In this document: positions 9,138-17,285 of the stretch, piece by piece | Layout: each line of letters starts with the position of its first letter | Numbering within the stretch: position 1 is the stretch's first letter | Assembly (NCBI RefSeq): GCF_003597675.1 | Contig: NZ_CP030827.1 | Location: 682,001-746,000 of the forward strand | Length of the DNA: 64,000 nt | From: Neorhizobium sp. NCHU2750 | GTDB lineage: Bacteria > Pseudomonadota > Alphaproteobacteria > Rhizobiales > Rhizobiaceae | Reading direction: 5' to 3' | Notes under the pieces: model-generated | What the model saw: the letters and a program-made list of their open reading frames with translations, nothing else | Database searches by the model: none | What the model was told of the DNA's origin: nothing | Position numbers and translations under genes: made by a program

Positions 9138-10601
9138 TCAATACGGTGCCTCGACCTTGCCCATGCCCACATAGACCGTCTTCAGCTCCGAATAATGCTC
9201 CAGTGCCGCCAGCGAGTTTTCCCGTCCGAAGCCGGATTGTTTCGAGCCGCCGAAGGGGATTTCAACCGGGCAGAGATTGTAGGTGTTGATCCACAAAGTC
9301 CCGGCTTCCAGTTGATCCACCACCCGGTGCCCGCGCGTGAGGTCTGCGGTGAACACGCCGGCCGACAGGCCGAATTCGGTGGCATTGGCCCGCGCGATGA
9401 CTTCCTCTTCATCGTCGAAATCGAGCACGCACATGACCGGCCCGAAGATCTCTTCGCGCGCGATGGTCATCTCGTCGGTCACGTCGGAAAACACGGTCGG
9501 CTGGATGTAGTAGCCTTCGCCCGTTACATCGTTCGGAATGCCACCGCCGGTCAGAAGCGTCGCACCTTCCGCCTTGCCCTTGTCGATATAGCTCATCACC
9601 TTCTGGCGCTGGTCGAAGGAGATCAACGGCCCCATCTGGGTCTCTTCGTTCATCGGCTCGCCGATGACGATCTTTTCCGTCCGTTCCTTCAGCTGCGACA
9701 GGAACTGATCCTTGACTTTCCGCTGTACAAACACGCGGGTACCGTTGGAGCAGACCTGTCCGGTCGAGTAGAAATTGCCGAGCATCGCCCCGCCGATGGC
9801 ACTGTCGATATCCGCATCGTCGAACACGATCAGCGGCGACTTGCCGCCAAGTTCCATCGTCACATGCTTGAGGCTACCGGCCGCTGCTGCCGCCACCTTG
9901 CGGCCGGTCGGCACCGAGCCGGTGAGCGAAACCTTGGCGACATCCGGATGGTTGACGAGCAGCGGCCCGGTCGTCCGGTCACCCTGGATGACATTGTAGA
10001 GCCCCTTCGGCAGGCCCGCCTCGATCAGGATTTCGGCGATCTTCAAAGCGCCAAGCGGCGTGTTTTCCGATGGCTTGAACACCATCGCATTGCCGGCCGC
10101 GAGTGCCGGCGCACCCTTCCAGCAGGCGATCTGTTGCGGATAGTTCCACGCGCCGATGCCGACGCAGACACCGAGCGGCACCCGCTTAGTATAGGCAAAA
10201 TCACCGCCGAGCGGGATATAGCTGCCATTCATGCCTGCCGCGATCACGCTGCCGAAGAATTCGAAACTGTCGGCGCCTGAGGTCGGGTCGGCGACGATCG
10301 TTTCCTGGATCGGCTTGCCGGTATCGAGCGTTTCGAGTTCCGAAAGCTCGCGGTTGCGTTGGCGCATAATCTCGGCGGCCCGCTTCAGGATACGGCCGCG
10401 CGCGGTCGGGCTCATCGCCGCCCATTCCGGCTGGGCGCGCTTTGCCGCCGCGATCGCCTTCTCGACGATCGCGGGCGTTGCCGCATGCAGCCTTGCAATC
10501 ACCTCGCCGGTGGCTGGGTAAAGGCTCTCGATGACGCTGCCATCGGTGTCTTCCACATACTCGCCATCGATGAAGTGGCTGGCTTTCGGCTGTGCTTTCA
10601 T
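9138..10601 (-). CDS. betB: Betaine aldehyde dehydrogenase
   Basis: The 487-residue NAD-dependent aldehyde dehydrogenase converts betaine aldehyde to the osmoprotectant glycine betaine. The conserved glutamate motif [17 protein letters not shown], the catalytic cysteine in [12 protein letters not shown], the Rossmann segment [12 protein letters not shown] and the C-terminal [13 protein letters not shown] are present. The ATG at 10601 is chosen because GGAGAGTGATA precedes it; a GTG six bases earlier is also open. It lies 15 bp downstream of betC in the same direction, so the two are cotranscribed. Confidence 0.96.
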   Translation of the reverse strand: MKAQPKASHFIDGEYVEDTDGSVIESLYPATGEVIARLHAATPAIVEKAIAAAKRAQPEWAAMSPTARGRILKRAAEIMRQRNRELSELETLDTGKPIQETIVADPTSGADSFEFFGSVIAAGMNGSYIPLGGDFAYTKRVPLGVCVGIGAWNYPQQIACWKGAPALAAGNAMVFKPSENTPLGALKIAEILIEAGLPKGLYNVIQGDRTTGPLLVNHPDVAKVSLTGSVPTGRKVAAAAAGSLKHVTMELGGKSPLIVFDDADIDSAIGGAMLGNFYSTGQVCSNGTRVFVQRKVKDQFLSQLKERTEKIVIGEPMNEETQMGPLISFDQRQKVMSYIDKGKAEGATLLTGGGIPNDVTGEGYYIQPTVFSDVTDEMTIAREEIFGPVMCVLDFDDEEEVIARANATEFGLSAGVFTADLTRGHRVVDQLEAGTLWINTYNLCPVEIPFGGSKQSGFGRENSLAALEHYSELKTVYVGMGKVEAPY

Positions 10602-10616
10602 TATCACTCTCCGTCC

Positions 10617-12134
10617 TCACTCCCCACGCGGGTAGCGCTTGGACTCTTCCAGATTGTCGAGGTTCATGTGGTTGCGCATGTAGCGCTCTGATGCTCGTTG
10701 CAAGGGCTGGTGGTCCCAGGGGTAATAGGCGCCGTTCCTCAACGCCTCATAGACCACCCAGCGCCGCGCCTGGCTTTCGCGCACGGCTGCGTCGAAAGCG
10801 GCCATGTCCCACTTGGCATCCCGCTTGGCGCGGAACCCTGCCAGAACCTCCGCATGGGCGGGGTCGCCTGCAAGGTTGGTCAATTCTTGTGGATCGGCGT
10901 CGAGATCGAAAAGCTGCTCCGGATCGAGCTCGCAATGGACATATTTCCACTTGCCCTCGCGAATGCCGACCAGCGGCGCATAGGAGGCTTCGGCGGCATA
11001 TTCCATCAGCACCGGCGTGGTGCGCGGTGCCCCGTCGATCACCGGCTTCAAGCTCTCGCCATCCGTCCAGGGGCCGATCTCGCCCATGGAGATCCCGGCG
11101 AGATCGCAGAGCGTCGGGGTGACGTCGAGATTGGAAACCGGTGCCGTGTGCAGGGCAGGGGTGACGCCCGGTCCCGCCACCATCAGCGGCACCCGCGCCG
11201 AGCCCTCGAAGAAGTTCATCTTGAACCACAGCCCGCGCTCGCCCAGCATGTCGCCATGGTCGGAACAGAACAGGATGAACGTGTTGTCGAGCATCCGCGT
11301 GCGGGTCAGCGTATCGATCAGCTCGCCGACCTTTTCGTCGATATAGGAGATATTGGCGAAATAGGCCTGCCGCGAGCGGCGCACATTCTCTTCCGTAATA
11401 TCGAAGCTCGCATAATCGCAGGATTTGAGGATACGCGCAGAATGCGGATCCTGGCTTTCAAGCATGCCGATCTCCGGCATCAGGTGCTCGCAGTCGTCAT
11501 AAAAATCCCAGAACTTCTTGCGTGCCACATAGGGGTCGTGCGGATGGGTAAACGATACCGTCAGCGCCCATGGGCGGCGATCCTCGTCGTCGTTCTCGCG
11601 CGAGAGATGATAGAGCTTCTGGTTGGCAAGGAAGGCGACTTCGTCGTCATATTCCATCTGGTTGGAAATTTCGGCCACACCGGCGCCGGTCACCGAACCC
11701 ATATTGTGATACCACCAGTCGATCCGCTCGCCCGGCTTGCGATAATCCGGCGTCCAGCCAAAATCGGCTGGATAGATATCGGTGGTCAACCGTTCCTCGA
11801 ACCCATGCAACTGGTCCGGCCCGACGAAATGCATCTTGCCCGACAGCGCGGTGTAATAGCCGGCGCGGCGCAGGTGATGCGCATAGGTCGGGATCGAAGA
11901 GACATATTCGGCGGCATTGTCATAGACCCGCGTTCGGCTCGGCAATTGCCCGGCCATGAACGAGGCGCGCGCCGGCGCACAGAGCGGCGAGGACGTGTAA
12001 TTGTTGGCAAACCGCGCCGAACGGGCGGCAAGCGCCTTGAGGTTCTGCGCATGCAGCCAGTCCGCCGGGCCATCGGGAAACAAGGTCCCGTTCAACTGAT
12101 CGACCATGATGATGAGGATATTCGGACGGGGCAT
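10617..12134 (-). CDS. betC: Choline sulfatase
   Basis: The 505-residue sulfatase hydrolyses choline-O-sulfate to choline and sulfate, supplying betB/betA and also sulfur. The N-terminal metal site NILIIMVDQL and the sulfatase signature CAPARASFMAGQ are present; the cysteine would mature to formylglycine. The metal/substrate motif SDHGDMLGERGLWFKM and the family's C-terminal tail are also visible. It is the first gene of betC-betB-betA. In Sinorhizobium betI precedes betC; here there is no betI, although a BetI-like inverted repeat lies 54-73 bp upstream. Confidence 0.95.
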   Translation of the reverse strand: MPRPNILIIMVDQLNGTLFPDGPADWLHAQNLKALAARSARFANNYTSSPLCAPARASFMAGQLPSRTRVYDNAAEYVSSIPTYAHHLRRAGYYTALSGKMHFVGPDQLHGFEERLTTDIYPADFGWTPDYRKPGERIDWWYHNMGSVTGAGVAEISNQMEYDDEVAFLANQKLYHLSRENDDEDRRPWALTVSFTHPHDPYVARKKFWDFYDDCEHLMPEIGMLESQDPHSARILKSCDYASFDITEENVRRSRQAYFANISYIDEKVGELIDTLTRTRMLDNTFILFCSDHGDMLGERGLWFKMNFFEGSARVPLMVAGPGVTPALHTAPVSNLDVTPTLCDLAGISMGEIGPWTDGESLKPVIDGAPRTTPVLMEYAAEASYAPLVGIREGKWKYVHCELDPEQLFDLDADPQELTNLAGDPAHAEVLAGFRAKRDAKWDMAAFDAAVRESQARRWVVYEALRNGAYYPWDHQPLQRASERYMRNHMNLDNLEESKRYPRGE

Positions 12135-12187
12135 GATCGCGGCGGGCTCTCTGGATGCGGGAAATCGGCACAGTCAACGAGTTATTT

Positions 12188-12207
12188 TTGATCGCGCTTT
12201 CAATCAA
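12188..12207 (-). promoter_or_regulatory. BetI-like operator candidate upstream of betC
   Basis: On the betC strand the sequence is TTGATTGAAAGCGCGATCAA, an imperfect dyad with TTGAT/ATCAA ends, 54-73 bp before the betC start. From memory it resembles known BetI sites (TTGATTG...CAATCAA type). No betI gene lies in this window, so the regulator would act in trans. Binding is inference. Confidence 0.4.
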
Positions 12208-12255
12208 GCGGCGATTGCGAACCGGGCTGTCTCAAAAGCGTAGATGCTTGCCGGT

Positions 12256-12274
12256 TGTAACACCTGGTGGTACA
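12256..12274. promoter_or_regulatory. Inverted-repeat operator candidate before higBA
   Basis: TGTAACACCTGGTGGTACA is a 19 bp dyad matching its own reverse complement at all but three positions, one of them the centre. It lies 20 bp before the higB start, where HigA-type antitoxins normally bind to repress their own operon. Confidence 0.5.
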
Positions 12275-12294
12275 TTGGGCCATGGAGGGCGACG

Positions 12295-12591
12295 ATGATC
12301 GCAGGCTTCCGGGATACCTGGCTTGAGGATTTCTTCGTCTCCGACATCCGGAGCAAGAAGATATCCGCGGACATCGAGGATCGCCTGTTTCGTAAGTTGC
12401 AGATGATCGATGATGCGAGGACGGATCGGGACCTTCGGGTGCCGCCCAGCAATCACTTTGAAAAGTTGCGGGGCTCGCTTGAAGGCTTTTGTTCCATCCG
12501 GGTGAACCGGCAGTGGCGCTTGATCTTCCGTTGGGATGGTTCGGTGGGCGAGGCAAGCGAACTTTATCTCGACGACCATAGCTATCGATAG
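12295..12591 (+). CDS. higB: HigB-like toxin (RelE superfamily)
   Basis: The 98-residue protein fits the HigB host-inhibition toxin family: GFRDTWLEDFF at the start, SADIEDRLFRKLQMIDDA, LRVPPSNHFEKLRG, and the C-terminal SIRVNRQWRLIFRW and YLDDHSYR. The family cleaves ribosome-associated mRNA. I chose the ATG at 12295 because GGAGGGCGACG precedes it and the family consensus starts there; the frame is open back to 12244. The order toxin-then-antitoxin, with eight bases between the genes, is characteristic of higBA. Confidence 0.88.
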   Translation: MIAGFRDTWLEDFFVSDIRSKKISADIEDRLFRKLQMIDDARTDRDLRVPPSNHFEKLRGSLEGFCSIRVNRQWRLIFRWDGSVGEASELYLDDHSYR

Positions 12592-12598
12592 GTGCAGC

Positions 12599-12907
12599 AT
12601 GTTGATGACAAAGCGAAAGCCGGCCGGCATCGGTGAAATTCTGGTGGAAGAATTCATGCAGCCGATGGGGCTCACCCAGGCGACCTTGGCCGAGGCGATG
12701 GGCGTGCCGCGCAAGCATGTCAACGAGCTTTGCAATGATCGCCGCACGGTAACCGTGCCGACGGCGCTCATTCTGGCCCGCGTCTTCGGCAACAGCCCGG
12801 ATTTCTGGCTCAACATCCAGCGCCGCAGCGATCTCTGGTTGGCCATGAACGACCCGAAGGAACTGCAGCGTATCGAACGGGCCCGCCCCCTGAACGACGC
12901 GGCCTGA
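12599..12907 (+). CDS. higA: HigA-like antitoxin, HTH Xre family
   Basis: The 102-residue antitoxin has a central helix-turn-helix (MGLTQATLAEAMGVPRKHVNELCNDR split over two helices, about residues 26-50). The typical HigA C-terminal signature follows (LILARVFGNSPDFWLNIQ, then DLWLAM). It follows higB by seven bases and would bind HigB and the dyad at 12256-12274. ATGs at 12599 and 12605 are both possible. After the stop, a weak AAGGAG and a 13-codon ORF (12934-12975) are visible; I do not call that a gene. Confidence 0.88.
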   Translation: MLMTKRKPAGIGEILVEEFMQPMGLTQATLAEAMGVPRKHVNELCNDRRTVTVPTALILARVFGNSPDFWLNIQRRSDLWLAMNDPKELQRIERARPLNDAA

Positions 12908-13205
12908 GGCGACGCTGAAAAGGAGCGCCCGCTATGAACCCGACCGCGCCCGATAGTTTTCCGATGGTCACCTGACGACCTCGTTCGGACCATGGTCAGG
13001 CCCGCGCCATGACCCCAAAAACTCTGGAAATTGCCAGTTAATACATTGATTTTTAAGCAAATACATAGTGCGCGTCATAAAACCTTCATGCAACTTTCAT
13101 AGACGGGAAACGGATTGTTGACGGGTGGCGGTTGAAGCTGCGCCCAGTCAAATTTTAGGCCCCGGCGGAAAACGGCTCGGGATTGAGTGCAGTGGAGTAA
13201 TGCGT

Positions 13206-15035
13206 ATGTCGTCTGCCGCCCTTCTGGAGCCGGATGTTGTCCGGCGTTATGCAGGCGATCAGCTCGTGTCCCTCGGAAAACTGGTTCTGGAAAACGCCTT
13301 CCAGCCGATTGTCGAAATGGCGACGGGCACGGTGTTCGGCTACGAGTCTCTGCTGCGCGGCCATGAGCGGATCGGCTTTTCCTCGCCGCCGGAACTGCTG
13401 GACGAGGCGCAGAAGGCGGGCCAGCTCTTGGCACTCGAACAGACCATGTCCGGGCGAGCGCTGGCGAAATTTGCCACGCTGCCGGATTATTCTTCGACGA
13501 CGCTTTTCCTCAATCTCGATGTGCGGCTGATCCGTGAGGGGCACGAGTTTCTCGAAAAGGTGCTGCATCACCTGCGTGCCGCCCGCATTGCGCCTTCGTC
13601 CGTCTGCTTCGAATTCTCCGAGCGTTTCGACAATACCAGCGTGCCGGAATTCGCTGATCTGGTGGCCGAGATGCGCAAGGCCGGTTTCAAGCTGGCGATC
13701 GACGATTTCGGCGTCGGTCATGGCGAGATGAAGCTGCTCTGTGATTTCCCCGTCGACTATCTCAAGATCGACCGCCACTTCATCTGCGATATCGACGGCA
13801 ACCCGCGCAAACGCCATCTGGTCAAGAATATCGTCAATATCGCCCACACGCTCGGCATCAGGGTGATCGCCGAAGGCATCGAGACGGAAGCCGAATTCCT
13901 CGCCTGCCGCGAATATGGCGTTGACCTCGTCCAAGGTTATTTCATCGCCCGCCCGACGACATTCCTGACGGAGCTGCAGCCGGCTTTCCCGCATCTTGCC
14001 GATATCGGCCGTTCCAAGCGCTCCAGCCAGTCGCTCGATGAAATCCTCATCCGCAAGCAGATCGAGAAACTGCCGTCGGTCTACGAGAACGAGAGCATCG
14101 ATTCCGTCTTCGAGCTTTTCCGCCATAACCCGCGTCAGGCCTTCTTTCCGGTTCTGAACGCCAATGGCGAACCGCGCGGCGTTATCAACGAATATCATCT
14201 GAAGGAATTCATCTATCAGCCCTTCGGCCGCGACCTGTTGAAGAACAAGGTCTATGAGCGCACCATCGCCCATTTCGTCGAACGCGCTCCGATTATCGGC
14301 CTGGATGCCGAGGCGGAAGAACTGATGAGCCTGTTCGCCAACATGGAAAACAGTGCCTGCGTCATCCTCACCGAAAACATGCGCTATGCCGGCGTTGTCT
14401 CGGCCGCCTCGCTGATCAAGGTGGTCAACGAGAAGCAGCTGAAGATCGCCCAGGACCAGAACCCGCTGACCAGCCTGCCGGGCAACCGCGCCGTGCGCGA
14501 CTTCATGCAAGAGGCAGGTCGCGACGACGACGAGACGCGCTTCTTCTGCTATTGCGATTTCGACAATTTCAAGCCGTTCAACGATCATTACGGCTTCCAG
14601 AAGGGCGACCATGCGATCTCGCTGTTTGCCGCGCTGATGAACCGCTATTTCTTCTCCGAAGATGACTTCCTCGGCCATATCGGCGGTGACGACTTCTTTA
14701 TCGGTGTGCGCGACTGGACGCGCGAAGAACTGAACGAAATCCTCGAACGGCTGCTCTCCGATTTCCACGGAGACGTGATCGAGCTCTATTCGGAAGAAGA
14801 GCGCGCCTGCGGCCGCATCCGCGGTCATGACCGTTCCGGGTTCGAGCGTGACTTTCCGCTGCTGCGCTGTTCGATCGGCGTACTGGAATTGCCCAAGGGC
14901 CTTCTTCTCGACGATATCGGCCGCATCAGTGTCGAGATCGCCGCGGTCAAGGCGGCGGCCAAGGACAGCAGCAAGGGGCAGGCGAGGCCGGATGATGGCG
15001 GACTGGTCTTCTCCGTCTTCGGTGAGACAAAGTGA
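13206..15035 (+). CDS. EAL-CBS-GGDEF c-di-GMP signalling protein
   Basis: The 609-residue soluble protein has the rare order EAL (about residues 20-270), a pair of CBS-like segments (about 290-430) and a C-terminal GGDEF domain. The EAL part keeps ESLLRG, FEFSER, IDDFGVGH, YLKIDRHF, VIAEGIETE and QGYFIARP. The expected metal and catalytic acids are therefore largely present, so phosphodiesterase activity is plausible. The GGDEF part has CDFDNFKPFNDHYG and GGDDF in place of GGDEF. CBS pairs often sense adenine nucleotides. The ATG at 13206 has GGAG eight bases upstream; the ATG at 13200 is too close to it. It is monocistronic. Confidence 0.88.
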   Translation: MSSAALLEPDVVRRYAGDQLVSLGKLVLENAFQPIVEMATGTVFGYESLLRGHERIGFSSPPELLDEAQKAGQLLALEQTMSGRALAKFATLPDYSSTTLFLNLDVRLIREGHEFLEKVLHHLRAARIAPSSVCFEFSERFDNTSVPEFADLVAEMRKAGFKLAIDDFGVGHGEMKLLCDFPVDYLKIDRHFICDIDGNPRKRHLVKNIVNIAHTLGIRVIAEGIETEAEFLACREYGVDLVQGYFIARPTTFLTELQPAFPHLADIGRSKRSSQSLDEILIRKQIEKLPSVYENESIDSVFELFRHNPRQAFFPVLNANGEPRGVINEYHLKEFIYQPFGRDLLKNKVYERTIAHFVERAPIIGLDAEAEELMSLFANMENSACVILTENMRYAGVVSAASLIKVVNEKQLKIAQDQNPLTSLPGNRAVRDFMQEAGRDDDETRFFCYCDFDNFKPFNDHYGFQKGDHAISLFAALMNRYFFSEDDFLGHIGGDDFFIGVRDWTREELNEILERLLSDFHGDVIELYSEEERACGRIRGHDRSGFERDFPLLRCSIGVLELPKGLLLDDIGRISVEIAAVKAAAKDSSKGQARPDDGGLVFSVFGETK

Positions 15036-15165
15036 CCGCCCGGACAGTCCACCCGCCCGCGCTACGCGATCGGCCGGACAATGTGATCGGATTGTTCAAG
15101 GTGATGCCTTTCTAACATCGGGAACCTGTCCTAAGTCAGTCACCTCATGCTGACAGGAGTTCTCC

Positions 15166-16182
15166 ATGCCTATGTCCCCAAGGCCTCTTCCGACAGAGAT
15201 GCGTTTCGTTGACCTGCCCACCTTCGGCGCCCCCGAAGTGATGACCCTTTCGCGCGGGCCTCTGCCGGTCGCGAGACTCGGTGAAATTCTGGTCAGGGTC
15301 GAGGCCGCGGGCGTCAATCGCCCGGATGTCGCCCAGCGTCAGGGCATCTATCCGCCGCCGAAAGAGGCAAGTCCGATCCTCGGGCTGGAAATTGCCGGCG
15401 AGGTCGTGGCGCTTGGTGATGGCGTGACAGGCTTCAATATCGGCGACAAGGTCTGCGGGCTGGCCAATGGCGGCGGCTATGCGGAATATTGCGTCCTGCC
15501 GGCCGGTCAGGCGCTTTTCTGGCCCAAGGGCTATGATGCGGTGAAGGCTGCCGCATTGCCGGAAACCTTCTTCACCGTCTGGGCCAACCTGTTCCAGATG
15601 GCAGCGCTCACCGAAGGCGAGAGCGTCCTCATCCATGGCGGATCGAGCGGTATCGGCACGACGGCGATCCAGCTTGCCCGCGCCTTCGGTGCCACCGTCT
15701 ATGCGACTGCGGGCTCCAAGGAAAAATGCGACGCCTGCGAAAAGCTCGGTGCCAGGCGCGCCATAAATTACAAAACGGAGGATTTCGCCGAGGTCATCAA
15801 GGCCGAGACGGAAGGGCAGGGCGTCGATATCGTGCTCGATATGATCGGTGCCGCCTATTTCGACAAGAACCTGTCGGTGCTCGCCAAGGATGGCTGCCTG
15901 TCGATCATCGCCTTCCTCGGTGGCAATGTCGCCGAGAAGGCCAATCTTACGCCGATCATGGTCAAGCGCCTGACGGTGACCGGCTCGACCATGCGCCCGC
16001 GCACCGCAGACGAAAAACGCGCCATCCGCGACGATCTGCTGGCCGAGGCCTGGCCGCTGTTGGAAGAGGGTAAGGTCGCCCCGGTCATCCATTCCGTCAT
16101 GGATTTCGAAGATGTCGTCGAGGCCCATAAACTGATGGAAACCAGCAGCCATGTCGGCAAAATCGTGATGAAACTGGGCTGA
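15166..16182 (+). CDS. NAD(P)H:quinone oxidoreductase, PIG3/zeta-crystallin type
   Basis: The 338-residue medium-chain dehydrogenase/reductase lacks the zinc-binding cysteines. It carries [15 protein letters not shown], the PIG3-type [17 protein letters not shown], and the NADPH motif [16 protein letters not shown] (about residues 160-175). It probably reduces quinones or acts as an enoyl/quinone reductase in the cytoplasm. AGGAGTTCTCC directly precedes the ATG. It stands alone between a c-di-GMP gene and a long non-coding stretch, so its physiological substrate is not indicated by context. Confidence 0.88.
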   Translation: MPMSPRPLPTEMRFVDLPTFGAPEVMTLSRGPLPVARLGEILVRVEAAGVNRPDVAQRQGIYPPPKEASPILGLEIAGEVVALGDGVTGFNIGDKVCGLANGGGYAEYCVLPAGQALFWPKGYDAVKAAALPETFFTVWANLFQMAALTEGESVLIHGGSSGIGTTAIQLARAFGATVYATAGSKEKCDACEKLGARRAINYKTEDFAEVIKAETEGQGVDIVLDMIGAAYFDKNLSVLAKDGCLSIIAFLGGNVAEKANLTPIMVKRLTVTGSTMRPRTADEKRAIRDDLLAEAWPLLEEGKVAPVIHSVMDFEDVVEAHKLMETSSHVGKIVMKLG

Positions 16183-16251
16183 AAATCGCGTCTCTGAAGA
16201 ATCTCACCGTCTTCAGGCTGGCGAATGTTAAGGCGAGGCCGGTAATTTTGC

Positions 16252-16296
16252 AACGCACATATATCGGCAGTGCGTTACATAACTTGCCTTGCAAGT
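16252..16296. promoter_or_regulatory. Two adjacent inverted repeats upstream of the 24-codon ORF
   Basis: AACGCAC (16252-16258) pairs with GTGCGTT (16270-16276) across 11 bases. ACTTGC-CTT-GCAAGT (16282-16296) is a second dyad. Both lie 59-103 bp before the small ORF at 16355. They could be regulator sites or RNA hairpins; nothing in the window names the regulator. Confidence 0.35.
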
Positions 16297-16354
16297 CATG
16301 CGTTTGGCTCCTACCTTTTACTCATCGTCAACGTAGTGAAAGGAAGGTGATCCA

Positions 16355-16429
16355 ATGTCTAATGAGATTTCGGTCTGTGTAACGGGCAATGGAAAGGTGG
16401 CGGTTTTGACGGGGCAGCCCTCGGCCTGA
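16355..16429 (+). CDS. Putative 24-residue peptide or leader ORF
   Basis: The ORF begins MSNEISVCVTGNGK, ends TGQPSA, and is preceded by AAAGGAAGGTGATCCA, a near-ideal ribosome binding site. It ends about 65 bases before a strong intrinsic terminator at 16494-16520, with no long gene between. It could therefore be a short mRNA, a dual-function small RNA, or an attenuator leader. I do not recognise the peptide. It has no run of one regulatory amino acid, which argues against a classical amino-acid attenuator. Confidence 0.45.
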   Translation: MSNEISVCVTGNGKVAVLTGQPSA

Positions 16430-16493
16430 ACCTCATCTTCCTTCGGACTGTCGTGAGACGGGCCGGGTTCGTTCAACCGGACCAGATTTCATG

Positions 16494-16520
16494 GAAGGGT
16501 CGCCTTGGCGGCCCTTTTTC
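16494..16520 (+). terminator. Rho-independent terminator of the small-ORF locus
   Basis: GAAGGGTCGCC is followed by TT and GGCGGCCCTTTTTC. The stem is about ten pairs with one G-U pair, and a T-run follows directly. It closes the short transcript containing the 24-codon ORF. Confidence 0.75.
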
Positions 16521-16633
16521 CTTTTGCGGGCGAGGCCCGAAAGCCGCTGGCATCGACCATTGTGGCCTGCAGCATTCATGCATGTTTTTTCGGCGTAATC
16601 CCTTTATTGATGCTCATTTATGATGCGTTCGCT

Positions 16634-16647
16634 TTGATCGAGATCAG
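16634..16647. promoter_or_regulatory. FNR/FixK-like box upstream of DUF1127 gene
   Basis: TTGATCGAGATCAG matches the FNR/FixK consensus TTGAT-N4-ATCAA at nine of ten defined bases. It lies about 145 bp before the DUF1127 start, with no other gene between. Function is inferred. Confidence 0.4.
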
Positions 16648-16790
16648 AAAATACCCTGCTCATTCGGCATGGGTGTGCTGCCGATCCAATGCTACCGGCA
16701 ATCGGTCCCCAGGCCTATAACCTAGTCATCGAAGCAAGAGGGCGCCACCAGCCGGCCGCCGCTTCGAAAGCCCAGGAAAGGGGGACCATC

Positions 16791-16937
16791 ATGAACGTAA
16801 CCCGCACTCTCAAGAATTGGCGCAACTACCGTCGGACGGTTGCCGAACTGGAGCGTATGACGACACGCGAGCTCGCCGACCTCGGGATCAACCCGTATGA
16901 GATCCGCAGTTTCGCCAAGACGGCCAATGGCCTCTGA
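16791..16937 (+). CDS. DUF1127 small basic protein (YjiS-like)
   Basis: The 48-residue protein has the DUF1127 pattern: WRNYRRTVAELERMTTRELADLGINPYEIRSFA. These small arginine-rich proteins are numerous in Rhizobiaceae. Published work ties them to RNA turnover and to carbon/phosphate metabolism in Agrobacterium and Rhodobacter. GGGGGACCATC precedes the ATG at 16791. The open frame extends upstream to 16689, but that part is not conserved-looking. A strong terminator follows 27 bp after the stop, so it is a single-gene transcript. Confidence 0.88.
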   Translation: MNVTRTLKNWRNYRRTVAELERMTTRELADLGINPYEIRSFAKTANGL

Positions 16938-16963
16938 TTGAAAAATAGGCATACTCTCCGATG

Positions 16964-16991
16964 AAAACGCCCGCCATGCCGCGGGCGTTTT
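16964..16991 (+). terminator. Rho-independent terminator after DUF1127 gene
   Basis: AAAACGCCCGC-CATGCC-GCGGGCGTTTT is an eleven-pair perfect stem with a T-run. The symmetric A and T ends would let it stop transcription from either side. Confidence 0.85.
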
Positions 16992-17285
16992 GCTTATGCG
17001 TTCTGCACTGCGAAATCGGATATCGGACCGCCGCGGCTTTCCCGGTCAGGAATAGCAATTGATCGCCTGCAACGCCGAGCGAATCTGAAAGATGGCGCTG
17101 TGCTTTAAAGCGAGGCCCCGACCAGGTCGGGCAAGGAGCCGGGCAGGGCCGGGCGACGAAAAAGCCACGATAAACGGCTGCCTTACCGATTTCATAAGCA
17201 TTTCCCGTGCAAGTCTTCCGCGAACCGGTTATGAGACCGCCACCCGTTTTTCGGTAAGTGAAGACTTCCAGAGCCAGGACTGACC
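16992..17285. other. Gene-free spacer before asparaginase gene
   Basis: I see no supported gene, repeat or clear regulator site here. An in-frame ORF at 17092-17283 (63 codons) has no plausible ribosome binding site or recognisable protein pattern. The promoter of the asparaginase gene presumably lies in the AT-richer part after 17165. Confidence 0.5.

Noticed and set aside
12934..12975. 13-codon ORF after higA with AAGGAG upstream
   Set aside because: It is too short to judge, with no neighbours that would explain a leader peptide.
13155..14828. 557-codon open frame on the minus strand opposite the EAL-CBS-GGDEF gene
   Set aside because: It is a mirror of the GC-rich coding frame on the plus strand. 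It has no recognisable domain, and the plus frame has clear catalytic motifs.
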